Under the pieces are notes generated by a model. The model was not told the origin of the DNA and ran no database searches. It was given only the letters and a program-made list of their open reading frames with translations. The position numbers were made by a program, and so were the translations under genes. A stretch of 14,808 bases of DNA. Origin: a bacterium UBP1_UBA4783. GTDB lineage: Bacteria; Krumholzibacteriota; Krumholzibacteriia; Krumholzibacteriales; Krumholzibacteriaceae. Position 1 is the first letter of the stretch. Each line of letters starts with the position of its first letter. This document shows positions 1-6,062 of the stretch, piece after piece. The DNA is taken from assembly GCA_002403075.1 (NCBI GenBank), contig DHHB01000023.1:1-14808 (forward strand), in the 5' to 3' direction.

Positions 1-2
1 GG

Positions 3-26
3 ATCGTGGTCGAGATTACGGAGTAA
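3..26 (+). CDS. tuf: Elongation factor Tu, last 7 codons (partial)
   Basis: The frame beginning at base 3 reads IVVEITE and ends at TAA 24-26. EF-Tu proteins usually end in a motif like GVVTEIIE, and tuf commonly lies directly upstream of rpsJ, so this is most likely the EF-Tu C-terminus. EF-Tu delivers aminoacyl-tRNA to the ribosomal A site as a GTP complex. Only seven residues are visible, so the call rests mainly on gene order. The 26-nt gap to rpsJ suggests cotranscription. Confidence 0.6.
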   Translation: MVVEITE

Positions 27-52
27 ACACTGGCGCGGATGGAGGTTGCCCG

Positions 53-361
53 GTGGACGGACAGCGGATACGGATTAAACTCAAGGCGTACGAGCACGCG
101 ATGCTCGATCGCAGCGCCGAGGAGATCGTGAAGACCGCGCGGCGAACCGGTGCGGACGTGTCGGGGCCGATTCCGCTTCCGACCAAGCGCACCGTGTACA
201 CCGTCCTGCGGTCGCCGCACGTCAACAAGAAGTCGCGCGAGCAGTTCGAGATACGGGTCCACAAGCGGCTCATCTATCTCACGAACGTGACGACGAAGGC
301 GGTTGACGCGCTGCAGAAACTCGATCTTCCGGCCGGCGTGGACATCGAGATCAAGGTATGA
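53..361 (+). CDS. rpsJ: 30S ribosomal protein S10
   Basis: The product is a 102-residue S10, the usual length. It is a 30S head protein and, as NusE with NusB, a transcription antitermination factor. Family signatures are IRIKLKAYEH near residue 5, LPTKRTVYTVLRSPHVNKKS around 42-61, the long loop used for ribosome and NusB contacts, and EQFEIRVHKRLI just after it. The GTG start at 53 is supported by GGAGG at 41-45 with a 7-nt spacer. It is the first gene of the S10 cluster here. The 26 nt before it leave no room for the long L4-responsive leader known from E. coli, so any such control would have to act elsewhere. The stop overlaps an ATG at 358, but the real rplC start is further on. Confidence 0.97.
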   Translation: MDGQRIRIKLKAYEHAMLDRSAEEIVKTARRTGADVSGPIPLPTKRTVYTVLRSPHVNKKSREQFEIRVHKRLIYLTNVTTKAVDALQKLDLPAGVDIEIKV

Positions 362-375
362 GCGGGGAGGACACG

Positions 376-996
376 ATGCGAGGGCTGATAGGCAAGAAGA
401 TCGGCATGACGCACCTCTTCGACAAGGACGGGACGCAGATCCCCGTCTCCGTCATACAGGTGGGCCCCTGCCCCGTCGTTCAGGTGAAGTCGCCGAAGAA
501 GGACGGCTACGCCGCGATCCAGCTCGGATTCGGCGTCGTGCGTCCGACGAAGGTGAAGCTCGCTCGGGCCGGCCACTGCAAAAAGGCCGGACTTCCCGCG
601 TACCGGGACCTCCAGGAGTTCCGCGTCGAGAACGCCGACGAGTTCGAGGCCGGGCAGATTATCGACGTGACGATCTTCAAGGACACGGCGGAGGTCGACG
701 TGACGGGCAAGTCGAAGGGGCGCGGCTTCACGGGGCTCCACAAGCGCCACAACTTCCACGGCGGCCCCGCGTCCCACGGCTCCAAGTCGCACGACGTGGC
801 GGGCTCGATCGGAAGCTCCGCCTATCCGTCGCGCGTCATGAAGGGGAAAAAGATGGCGGGGCGGACCGGGTACACGCGGTTCACCGTCAAGAATCTCAAA
901 GTGGTCGAGATAGATCTCGAGAACAATCTCATGATGGTGCGGGGTGCCGTGCCGGGCGCCGCCAACACGATTCTGAGAATCACGGCGTCCTCGTAG
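376..996 (+). CDS. rplC: 50S ribosomal protein L3
   Basis: The product is a 206-residue L3, which binds 23S rRNA early in 50S assembly and sends a loop toward the peptidyl transferase centre. The start is ATG 376 (MRGLIGKKIGMT), the family's normal N-terminus, with GGGGAGG at 364-370 just upstream. An in-frame ATG at 358, overlapping the rpsJ stop, would add six residues and lacks a comparable site. Conserved stretches include the KGRGFTG region, HGSKSHDVAGSIG and KGKKMAGRTG, ending in the usual VRGAVPGAANT segment. The loop position that is a methylated glutamine in E. coli L3 (GSIGQ) is serine here (GSIGS), as in many bacteria. Confidence 0.97.
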   Translation: MRGLIGKKIGMTHLFDKDGTQIPVSVIQVGPCPVVQVKSPKKDGYAAIQLGFGVVRPTKVKLARAGHCKKAGLPAYRDLQEFRVENADEFEAGQIIDVTIFKDTAEVDVTGKSKGRGFTGLHKRHNFHGGPASHGSKSHDVAGSIGSSAYPSRVMKGKKMAGRTGYTRFTVKNLKVVEIDLENNLMMVRGAVPGAANTILRITASS

Positions 997-1017
997 GCGG
1001 GACACAGAGGTACATCC

Positions 1018-1647
1018 ATGGCGAACGCGAAACTGTACGATTTCAGCGGCAACTTGAAGGGCACGGTGGAGCTCCCCGCGGCGTTCTTCGATCAGCCGGT
1101 CAACACGGGCGTGCTCTACGACTCGGTGAAGCAGTATCTGGCGAACCAGCGGCGGGGCACGGCGAAGACCAAGCAACGCGGCGAGGTCAGCTACAGCACC
1201 AAGAAGCCCTGGCGGCAGAAAGGGACCGGCCGGGCGCGCGCCGGCATGCGCAGCTCCCCGATCTGGCGGCACGGCGGCGTCGTCTTCGGCCCGCAGCCGC
1301 GCGATTACCATTACACGATCCCCCGCAAGATGAAGCGGCTCGCGCTCGCCTCGGCGCTGAGCGACAAGGGGCGCGGCGAGGGCGTCTTCGTCGTCGAGGG
1401 GATCGCGATCGACAAGCCGAGAACGAAGCCCTTCGCGAGCTTCCTGCGCGCGGCGGGCCTCGGCGGCAAGCGCGTGCTGTTCGTCGTCGATTCCTGGAAC
1501 GACGCGGTGTTCCGCTCGGCGCGGAACATCCCCGGCGTCGAAATGACGCTCGGCCGCAATTTGAACGCATACGGCATCCTTCGTGCCGAGGTGCTTCTCT
1601 TCACGAAGGAAGGGCTCTCCTCCCTCGAAGGGGTGTTTGCGCAGTGA
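1018..1647 (+). CDS. rplD: 50S ribosomal protein L4
   Basis: The product is a 209-residue L4, a 23S rRNA-binding protein whose extended loop lines the peptide exit tunnel. The loop signature KKPWRQKGTGRAR lies at residues 62-74, followed by the GGVVFGP segment near 86-92. The globular domain runs to the C-terminus. The ATG at 1018 has AGAGG at 1006-1010 with a 7-nt spacer. In E. coli L4 also represses the S10 operon through the mRNA leader. No such leader fits upstream of rpsJ here, so that role is not evident. The stop TGA (1645-1647) overlaps a GTG that probably starts rplW. Confidence 0.97.
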   Translation: MANAKLYDFSGNLKGTVELPAAFFDQPVNTGVLYDSVKQYLANQRRGTAKTKQRGEVSYSTKKPWRQKGTGRARAGMRSSPIWRHGGVVFGPQPRDYHYTIPRKMKRLALASALSDKGRGEGVFVVEGIAIDKPRTKPFASFLRAAGLGGKRVLFVVDSWNDAVFRSARNIPGVEMTLGRNLNAYGILRAEVLLFTKEGLSSLEGVFAQ

Positions 1648-1946
1648 AGGATTTGCACATGATCATTCTGAAGCCGATCATCACCGAGCGGACCAACGCG
1701 CTCAAGGAGGCGACGAACTCGTTCGTCTTCGAGGTTCATCCGGGCGCGAACAAACGCGAGATCAAGCTCGCCGTGGAGAAGCTCTTCAACGTGAAGGTGA
1801 AGGACGTCCACACGGCGGTCCTTCGCGGCAAGCCCAAGAAGACGCTCATGCGCGGCGGACGGTTTCTCGGCAAGAGGCCCGACCGCAAGCGCGCGATCGT
1901 GAAGCTCGCCGAAGGACAAAACATAGAGATGTTCGATCAGGTGTAG
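1644..1946 (+). CDS. rplW: 50S ribosomal protein L23
   Basis: This is L23, a 23S rRNA-binding protein at the exit-tunnel rim and a docking site for trigger factor and SRP in the family. The N-terminal signature is KPIITERTNALKE, and the middle KREIKLAVEKLFNVKVKDVHT is typical. I chose the GTG at 1644, which overlaps the rplD stop as GTGA. It gives 100 residues and puts the conserved proline at position 11, as I recall for B. subtilis and Thermus L23. The alternative ATG at 1659 gives 95 residues, has GAAGG at 1646-1650 upstream and remains possible. The gene itself is certain; only the start is open. Confidence 0.93.
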   Translation: MKDLHMIILKPIITERTNALKEATNSFVFEVHPGANKREIKLAVEKLFNVKVKDVHTAVLRGKPKKTLMRGGRFLGKRPDRKRAIVKLAEGQNIEMFDQV

Positions 1947-1957
1947 TACGTCGCCCA

Positions 1958-1976
1958 CCTCCCGCGGCGCGGGGGG
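1958..1976 (+). other. GC-rich stem-loop in the rplW-rplB spacer
   Basis: CCTCCCGC (1958-1965) pairs with GCGGGGGG (1969-1976), including one G-U pair, around a GGC triloop. It lies in the 79-nt spacer and no U-tract follows, so it does not look like an intrinsic terminator. A role in mRNA stability, processing or spacing of translation is inference only. Confidence 0.5.
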
Positions 1977-2025
1977 CGTGACGCGGATGCCGCGGAAGCG
2001 GCGCTACGCAAAGAGGAACGGACCG

Positions 2026-2853
2026 ATGGGAATCAAGAAGTTCAAACCGATAACGCCGGGGCAGCGGTACAAGACCGTCATCGATTACTCGCTGCTCACG
2101 AAGAAACCGCCCGAGAAATCGCTCCTCGAGCCGATCCGCAAAACGGGCGGCCGCAACAACGACGGCCACATCACGAGCCGGCACATCGGCGGCGGCAACA
2201 AGCGGATGTACCGCATCGTCGATTTCAAGCGGAACAAGATCGGGATCCCGGCGACCGTGAGCTCGCTCGAGTACGACCCGAACCGGTCGGCGTTCATCTC
2301 GCTGCTGACGTACCGCGACGGCGAGAAACGCTACATCATCGCGCCGCACGGGATAAAGGTCGGCGACACGCTCCTCGCGGGGCCCGAGGCCGACATTCAT
2401 CCCGGGAACGCGCTTCCGCTCGAGAAGATCCCGACGGGGCTCTTCGTGCACAACATCGAGCTCATCGCCGGCCGCGGCGGGCAGATGGCGCGCAGCGCCG
2501 GCTCCTACGCCCAGCTCATGGCGAAGGAAGGGAACCACGTGCTCCTGCGGCTTCCGAGCGGCGAGATCCGCAAGGTCCGCAAGGAGTGCTACGCGACGAT
2601 CGGACAGGTCAGCAACATCGACTACGAGAACATATCGATCGGCAAGGCCGGCCGCACGCGCTGGCTCGGCCGCCGTCCGAAGGTCCGCGGCGTCGCGATG
2701 AACCCGGTCGACCACCCGCTCGGGGGCGGCGAGGGCAAGAGCTCCGGCGGCCGGCACCCGGTGACCCCGTGGGGCAAGCCGACGAAGGGCTACAAGACGC
2801 GCAAGCGCAACAAGCAGTCGAATAAGTTTATCGTCCACCGGAGAAAGAAGTAG
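2026..2853 (+). CDS. rplB: 50S ribosomal protein L2
   Basis: The product is a 275-residue L2, a universally conserved 50S protein needed for subunit joining and peptidyl transferase activity. The start is ATG 2026 (MGIKKFKPITPGQR), the normal family N-terminus, with GAGGA at 2013-2017 upstream. The frame is open back to GTG 1978 and ATG 1987, but those would add a basic stretch not seen in the family. Signatures are GGRNNDGHITSRHIGGG at 41-57, VDFKRNK near 66, EYDPNRS near 82, and MNPVDHPLGGGEG at 225-237. His230, equivalent to the E. coli histidine usually numbered 229, is kept. The second histidine of the common DHPH motif is Leu232 here. That site varies between lineages. Confidence 0.97.
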   Translation: MGIKKFKPITPGQRYKTVIDYSLLTKKPPEKSLLEPIRKTGGRNNDGHITSRHIGGGNKRMYRIVDFKRNKIGIPATVSSLEYDPNRSAFISLLTYRDGEKRYIIAPHGIKVGDTLLAGPEADIHPGNALPLEKIPTGLFVHNIELIAGRGGQMARSAGSYAQLMAKEGNHVLLRLPSGEIRKVRKECYATIGQVSNIDYENISIGKAGRTRWLGRRPKVRGVAMNPVDHPLGGGEGKSSGGRHPVTPWGKPTKGYKTRKRNKQSNKFIVHRRKK

Positions 2854-2868
2854 GAAGTCACAGTCCAT

Positions 2869-2910
2869 GGGCCGCGCGGCGGCCCGCGGCGCCCCGCCGA
2901 CGAGGGGGCG
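2869..2910 (+). other. Two adjacent GC-rich stem-loops in the rplB-rpsS spacer
   Basis: The first is GGGCCGC (2869-2875) with GCGGCCC (2879-2885), a perfect 7-bp stem with a GCG triloop. The second is CGCCCC (2890-2895) with GGGGCG (2905-2910) around a 9-nt loop. They end 16 nt before the rpsS Shine-Dalgarno sequence. No U-tract follows. The function is unknown. Confidence 0.5.
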
Positions 2911-2935
2911 GCGCGAAAGACGGCACGGAGGTTCG

Positions 2936-3214
2936 ATGACACGATCGTTGAAAAAGGGCCCCTTCATCGACGAGAACCTGCTCGGCAAGATCGAACAGCT
3001 CAACGATGCGGGCGACAAGAAGGTCGTCAAGACCTGGGCGCGTCGCTCGACCATCTCCCCCGAGTTCGTGGGGCACACGCTGGCGATCCACAACGGCAAC
3101 AAGTTCATCCCGGTGTTCATCACGGAGAACATGGTCGGCCACAAGCTCGGCGAGTTCGTGCCGACGCGGACCTATCGTGGACATCCGGGCGTGAAGAAGG
3201 CGGCGGCGGCGTAA
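2936..3214 (+). CDS. rpsS: 30S ribosomal protein S19
   Basis: The product is a 92-residue S19, a 30S head protein that works with S13 near the A-site tRNA and the subunit bridge. The start is ATG 2936 (MTRSLKKGPFIDE), the family's normal beginning, with GGAGG at 2927-2931. An in-frame ATG at 2867 would add 23 Arg/Gly-rich residues encoded by the hairpin spacer and is rejected. Conserved motifs are KTWARRSTISPEFVGHT near 32-48, FIPVFITENMVGHKLGEF near 57-74 and TRTYRGH near 77-83. It is followed within one base by an ATG (3216), but rplV starts slightly later. Confidence 0.97.
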   Translation: MTRSLKKGPFIDENLLGKIEQLNDAGDKKVVKTWARRSTISPEFVGHTLAIHNGNKFIPVFITENMVGHKLGEFVPTRTYRGHPGVKKAAAA

Positions 3215-3233
3215 TATGGCGGAGGTAGCACAC

Positions 3234-3587
3234 ATGGAAGCGCGCGCGATCAAGCGGCACGTGCGGGTTTCGCCGCGGAAGGCAAAGCTCATCGCCGACC
3301 TCGTGCGGGGCAAGTCGGTCGAGCGGGCCCTCGAGATCCTCAAGTTCTCGCCGGCGACGGCGTCGACGCCGATACTCAAGACCGTCACGTCCGCGATGCA
3401 CAACCTCGCCGGCAAGATGGAGCATCACGTCGAGCCGAAGGACATGGGCATCACATCGATCACGATCGGCGAGGGCCGTACGATGTACCGGATCAAGCCG
3501 CGGGCGCAGGGACGCGCCTATAGAATTCGCATTCGAAGCAGCCACATCACCGTGGTTGTTCGACATACGGGCGTAACCGAAGCGTAA
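3234..3587 (+). CDS. rplV: 50S ribosomal protein L22
   Basis: The product is a 117-residue L22, which binds several 23S rRNA domains; its beta-hairpin lines the exit tunnel, where macrolide resistance changes arise. The start is ATG 3234 (MEARAIKRHVRVSPRKAK), placed by GGAGG at 3221-3225 with an 8-nt spacer. The upstream in-frame ATG 3216 would put that site inside the coding region. RVSPRKAKLIADLVRGK at 11-27 is the family signature. The hairpin is GRTMYRIKPRAQGRAYRIR at about 81-99, with a short C-terminal strand after it. It sits between rpsS and rpsC with only short gaps, as in the standard S10 cluster. Confidence 0.96.
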   Translation: MEARAIKRHVRVSPRKAKLIADLVRGKSVERALEILKFSPATASTPILKTVTSAMHNLAGKMEHHVEPKDMGITSITIGEGRTMYRIKPRAQGRAYRIRIRSSHITVVVRHTGVTEA

Positions 3588-3601
3588 CGCGAGGAGGAAT
3601 C

Positions 3602-4285
3602 TTGGGACAGAAAACCAATCCCATAGGGCTCCGGCTCGGCATCAACCGCCTCTGGGATTCGATGTGGTTCGCGCAGAAGAACTTCGCGAACTGGCTCGAA
3701 GAAGACGTCATGATACGGAAATATATCAAGAAGCGCCTCGCGCGGGCCGGCGTGGCGAAGATCGAGATCGAGCGGCGCGGCGACAAGGTGCGGGTGCACA
3801 TACACACGGCGCGGCCGGGCATGGTGATCGGGCGGAAGGGCGCCGAGGTGGATTTCCTCAGCGAGGAGATGGCGCACCTCACGGGCAAGAACGTCCAGAT
3901 CGACATCAAGGAAGTGAAGCGGCCCGAGCTCAACGCGATGCTCGTCGCCGAGCACATCGCCGGCCAGATCGAGCAGCGCGTGTCCTACCGCCGGGCGATG
4001 AAGAAGGCGATCGGCTCCGCGATGCGCATGGGCGCTCTCGGCATAAAGCTGAAAACGAGCGGCCGTCTCGGCGGCGCCGAGATGTCCCGCGTCGAGGGAT
4101 ACATGGACGGCCGCGTGCCGCTGCATACGCTCCGCGCCGACATCGATTTCGCGCGGGCGACCGCTTTCACGACCTACGGCGCGGTCGGCGTCAAGGTATG
4201 GATGTATCTCGGGGAGCTGTTCCCGAAGGATTTCAAGCGCCGGATCAGCGAAGCCGCGGTCGACGAGGGCTCCCGGACGCGCTGA
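3602..4285 (+). CDS. rpsC: 30S ribosomal protein S3
   Basis: The product is a 227-residue S3, a 30S head protein at the mRNA entry channel that forms part of the ribosome's mRNA helicase activity in the family. It begins at TTG 3602 (MGQKTNPIGLRLG), the canonical N-terminus, so the rare start codon is well supported; AGGAGG lies at 3592-3597. The KH domain carries the loop GRKG at 77-80 (ARPGMVIGRKG). The C-terminal domain has GRLGGAEMSR and TTYGAVGVKVWMYLGE, both typical. The gap to rplV is 14 nt. The TTG start combined with a strong ribosome-binding site may tune output relative to neighbours, which is inference. Confidence 0.97.
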   Translation: MGQKTNPIGLRLGINRLWDSMWFAQKNFANWLEEDVMIRKYIKKRLARAGVAKIEIERRGDKVRVHIHTARPGMVIGRKGAEVDFLSEEMAHLTGKNVQIDIKEVKRPELNAMLVAEHIAGQIEQRVSYRRAMKKAIGSAMRMGALGIKLKTSGRLGGAEMSRVEGYMDGRVPLHTLRADIDFARATAFTTYGAVGVKVWMYLGELFPKDFKRRISEAAVDEGSRTR

Positions 4286-4311
4286 CGATCGAGACAAGGG
4301 GTTGATTGGCG

Positions 4312-4740
4312 ATGTTGATGCCGAAACGAACGAAGTACCGCAAACAGCAGCGCGGACGCCGGCGCGGGATGGCGACGCGGGGCGCGAGCATCGAGTTCGG
4401 AACCTACGCGCTCCAGACGGAGGCCCCCGCGTGGGTCACGAACCGCCAGATCGAGGCCGCACGCGTCGCGATCATGCGCCACATCAAGCGCACCGGCAAG
4501 CTCTGGATCCGGATCTTCCCGGACAAGCCCGTCACGGTGAAGCCGGCCGAGACGCGCATGGGCAAGGGCAAGGGCGCCCCTGAGTTCTGGGTGGCCGTCG
4601 TGAAGCCGGGACGCATTCTCTTCGAGCTCGAGGGCGTCGATCACGAGGAGGCCCGGCAGGCCATGCGGCTCGCCTCGGCGAAGCTTCCGATGAAGACGAA
4701 GTTCATGCGCCGGGTCGCGACGGGAAAGGTAACGGGATGA
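4312..4740 (+). CDS. rplP: 50S ribosomal protein L16
   Basis: The product is a 142-residue L16, which organises the A-site tRNA region of the 50S subunit and is added late in assembly. The start is ATG 4312 (MLMPKRTKYRKQQRG), matching the usual N-terminus. TTG 4306 in frame would add two residues, and ATG 4318 would drop two. AAGGGG at 4296-4301 is the likely ribosome-binding site, at 10 nt. Conserved segments are GTYALQTEAPAWVTNRQIEAAR, RIFPDKPVTVKPAETRMGKGKG and the PEFWVAVVKPGRILFE region. It ends in an ATGA overlap with rpmC, so the two are probably translationally coupled. Confidence 0.96.
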   Translation: MLMPKRTKYRKQQRGRRRGMATRGASIEFGTYALQTEAPAWVTNRQIEAARVAIMRHIKRTGKLWIRIFPDKPVTVKPAETRMGKGKGAPEFWVAVVKPGRILFELEGVDHEEARQAMRLASAKLPMKTKFMRRVATGKVTG

Positions 4741-4976
4741 AAACGACCGAATTGAGAGACATGACCCTCGCCGAGCTCGCGTCCCGCGCGGCGGAGCTCT
4801 CCGAGGAGCTCGCCCGGATGCGGATGCAGCTCGCGCTCAAGCGGCTCGACAATCCGCTCAAGGCGCGCACCACGCGGCGCGATCTCGCCCGCGTCAGGAC
4901 GATCATGAACGAGAAGAAGCGCGCCGGCGCCGCCGAGGCGGCGGGCGCGGCGGACGCCGGAACGAAGAAGGCATAG
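4737..4976 (+). CDS. rpmC: 50S ribosomal protein L29
   Basis: The product is a 79-residue L29, a two-helix protein at the exit-tunnel rim next to L23. The body (1-66) has the expected heptad-like Leu and Arg pattern: ELRDMTLAELASRAAELSEE near 5-24 and QLALKRLDNPLKARTTRRDLARV near 31-53. The last dozen residues are an Ala/Gly-rich tail ending in TKKA, making it slightly longer than the usual 60-70. The start ATG overlaps the rplP stop in an ATGA, and the segment before it (GGGAAAGG) may act as the ribosome-binding site. A small hairpin begins at its stop codon. Confidence 0.95.
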   Translation: MKTTELRDMTLAELASRAAELSEELARMRMQLALKRLDNPLKARTTRRDLARVRTIMNEKKRAGAAEAAGAADAGTKKA

Positions 4977-4992
4977 CGCCGTCGTTCGGCGC
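4976..4992 (+). other. Small stem-loop at the rpmC stop
   Basis: GCGCCG (4976-4981) pairs with CGGCGC (4987-4992) around a TCGTT loop, starting on the last base of the rpmC stop codon. It fills the first half of the 37-nt spacer before the rpsQ ribosome-binding site. There is no U-tract. It is weak evidence on its own but belongs to the wider pattern of spacer hairpins. Confidence 0.4.
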
Positions 4993-5013
4993 GGATATCG
5001 ACGAGGAGAAGGT

Positions 5014-5271
5014 ATGGAAACGAGAAAGCCCCGAAAAACGCTGGTCGGGCGCGTCGTGAGCGACAAGATGGAAAAGACCGTGACCGTCTCGATCGAGCGC
5101 CGGTTCCAGCATCCGCGCTACAAGAAGATCGTGAAGCGGACCGCGACGGTCCACGCGCACGACGAGGAGCGCGGCGCGCACGTCGGCGACCTCGTGAAGG
5201 TCATGTCGACGCGGCCGCTCTCCAAGATGAAGCGGTGGCGCGTCGTGGAAATCCTCGAGAAGGCGAAGTAG
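5014..5271 (+). CDS. rpsQ: 30S ribosomal protein S17
   Basis: The product is an 85-residue S17, an OB-fold protein that binds 16S rRNA early in 30S assembly. Diagnostic segments are RKTLVGRVVSDKMEKTVTV near 7-25, the basic RRFQHPRYKKIVKRT strand and loop near 29-43, HAHDEE near 48, and the C-terminal TRPLSKMKRWRVVEI. The ATG at 5014 has GAGGAG at 5003-5008 with a 5-nt spacer. Its length is typical, and it closes the S10 cluster in the normal order. The following rplN start is only 9 nt after its stop, and the stop overlaps the rplN ribosome-binding site. Confidence 0.96.
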   Translation: METRKPRKTLVGRVVSDKMEKTVTVSIERRFQHPRYKKIVKRTATVHAHDEERGAHVGDLVKVMSTRPLSKMKRWRVVEILEKAK

Positions 5272-5280
5272 GAGTCGACG

Positions 5281-5649
5281 ATGATCAAGACCTATACGAA
5301 TCTCGTTGTGGCCGACAACTCCGGCGCGAAAAGCGTCCGGTGCATCCGCGTGATGGGCGGTACGCGGCGGCGGTACGCGGGCGTCGGGGACATCATCGCC
5401 GCCAACGTCAAGGTGGCGATCGCGGGCTCGGCGATCAAGAAGGGCCAGGTCGTGAAATGCGTCGTCGTCCGCACGCGGAAAGAGACGCGCCGCAAGGACG
5501 GCACCTACATCCGCTTCGACCAGAACGCGGCGGTGCTCATCAACGAACAGCACGAGCCGATCGGCACGCGCATCTTCGGGCCGGTCGCGCGGGAACTCCG
5601 GGACAAGCGCTTCATGAAGATCGTTTCGCTTGCTCCCGAGGTAATCTAG
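5281..5649 (+). CDS. rplN: 50S ribosomal protein L14
   Basis: The product is a 122-residue L14, exactly the common length. It binds 23S rRNA at the subunit interface, contacts 16S helix 14 and is the target of the silencing factor RsfS. Signatures are the N-terminal MIKTYTNLVVADNSGAKSVR, the strand containing GVGDIIAANVKVA, KKGQVVKCVVVRT, and the C-terminal IFGPVARELRDKRFMKIVSLAPEV. The ATG at 5281 follows AGGAG at 5270-5274, which overlaps the rpsQ stop. It opens the spc part of the cluster without any visible promoter or terminator between it and rpsQ. Confidence 0.97.
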   Translation: MIKTYTNLVVADNSGAKSVRCIRVMGGTRRRYAGVGDIIAANVKVAIAGSAIKKGQVVKCVVVRTRKETRRKDGTYIRFDQNAAVLINEQHEPIGTRIFGPVARELRDKRFMKIVSLAPEVI

Positions 5650-5665
5650 CGAAACGGGACAAACG

Positions 5666-5989
5666 ATGAAGATCAGGAAGAACGACCTCGTCAAGGTGAT
5701 CTCGGGCAACTCGAAGGGGCTCGAGGGCAGGGTGCTCAAGGTGTTCCCCGACACGGACCGCGTGATCGTCGAGAAGGTCCGTCTCGTCAAGCGCCACACG
5801 CGCGTCCAGCGCGGACAGGTCCAGCAGGGGGGCATCGTCGAGAAGGAAGCGCCCATCCACATCTCCGACATCAAGCTTGTGTGCCCGAAGTGCAGCCGGC
5901 CGACGAGAACGGCCGTCTCCGTGCTCGCCGACGGCAGCAGGGCTCGGCAGTGCAAGAAGTGCAAGGAGATACTGAGCGATCAGGATTGA
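5666..5989 (+). CDS. rplX: 50S ribosomal protein L24, with zinc-binding cysteines
   Basis: The product is a 107-residue L24, an assembly-initiating 23S rRNA-binding protein. The KOW domain is at the N-terminus: MKIRKNDLVKVISGNSKGLEGRVLKV at 1-26. The C-terminal part has two CxxC pairs, Cys73/Cys76 (VCPKC) and Cys96/Cys99 (QCKKC), spaced for a zinc ribbon. Many but not all bacterial L24 proteins keep this motif. The ATG at 5666 is preceded by only a weak purine stretch (CGGGA, 5655-5659), suggesting coupling to rplN 16 nt upstream. The following 73-nt spacer holds a hairpin and a short repeat. Confidence 0.96.
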   Translation: MKIRKNDLVKVISGNSKGLEGRVLKVFPDTDRVIVEKVRLVKRHTRVQRGQVQQGGIVEKEAPIHISDIKLVCPKCSRPTRTAVSVLADGSRARQCKKCKEILSDQD

Positions 5990-5997
5990 CGCGGCGG

Positions 5998-6024
5998 CGC
6001 TCCGCCGGAGCGTCTCCCGCGAGA
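5998..6024 (+). other. Tandem stem-loops in the rplX-rplE spacer
   Basis: CGCTCC (5998-6003) pairs with GGAGCG (6007-6012) around a GCC triloop. A short second hairpin follows directly: TCTC (6013-6016) with GAGA (6021-6024) around CCGC. In E. coli, repressor S8 binds the mRNA at this gene junction, but I cannot see the S8 core motif of 16S helix 21 here, so a regulatory role is speculation. Confidence 0.45.
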
Positions 6025-6026
6025 GC

Positions 6027-6053
6027 GGAAACGGGAAACCGAAAACGGAAACG
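6027..6053 (+). repeat. Purine-rich tandem repeat (GGAAAC x4) before rplE
   Basis: Four units follow one another: GGAAACG (6027-6033), GGAAACC (6034-6040), GAAAAC (6041-6046) and GGAAACG (6047-6053). The stretch is unusually A-rich for this window and probably unstructured. It sits just upstream of the rplE start, where no canonical AGGAGG is seen. It may serve as a ribosome standby region, or be a chance expansion. Confidence 0.6.
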
Positions 6054-6062
6054 GTGGATTCG

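Noticed and set aside
303..1643. Plus-strand open frame running through rplC and rplD into rplW
   Set aside because: Only the last 100 codons (from 1644) are a real gene. The upstream part is an out-of-frame shadow of L3 and L4 with biased, low-complexity composition.
1978..2025. N-terminal extension of L2 from GTG 1978 or ATG 1987
   Set aside because: The family starts at MGIKKFKP, and ATG 2026 has its own GAGGA site. The added basic residues have no known counterpart.
2867..2935. N-terminal extension of S19 from ATG 2867
   Set aside because: The added Arg/Gly-rich residues come from the hairpin spacer. The ATG at 2936 has GGAGG upstream and gives the normal family N-terminus.
3216..3233. 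L22 start at ATG 3216
   Set aside because: It would place the GGAGG at 3221-3225 inside the gene and add six residues before the standard MEARA start.
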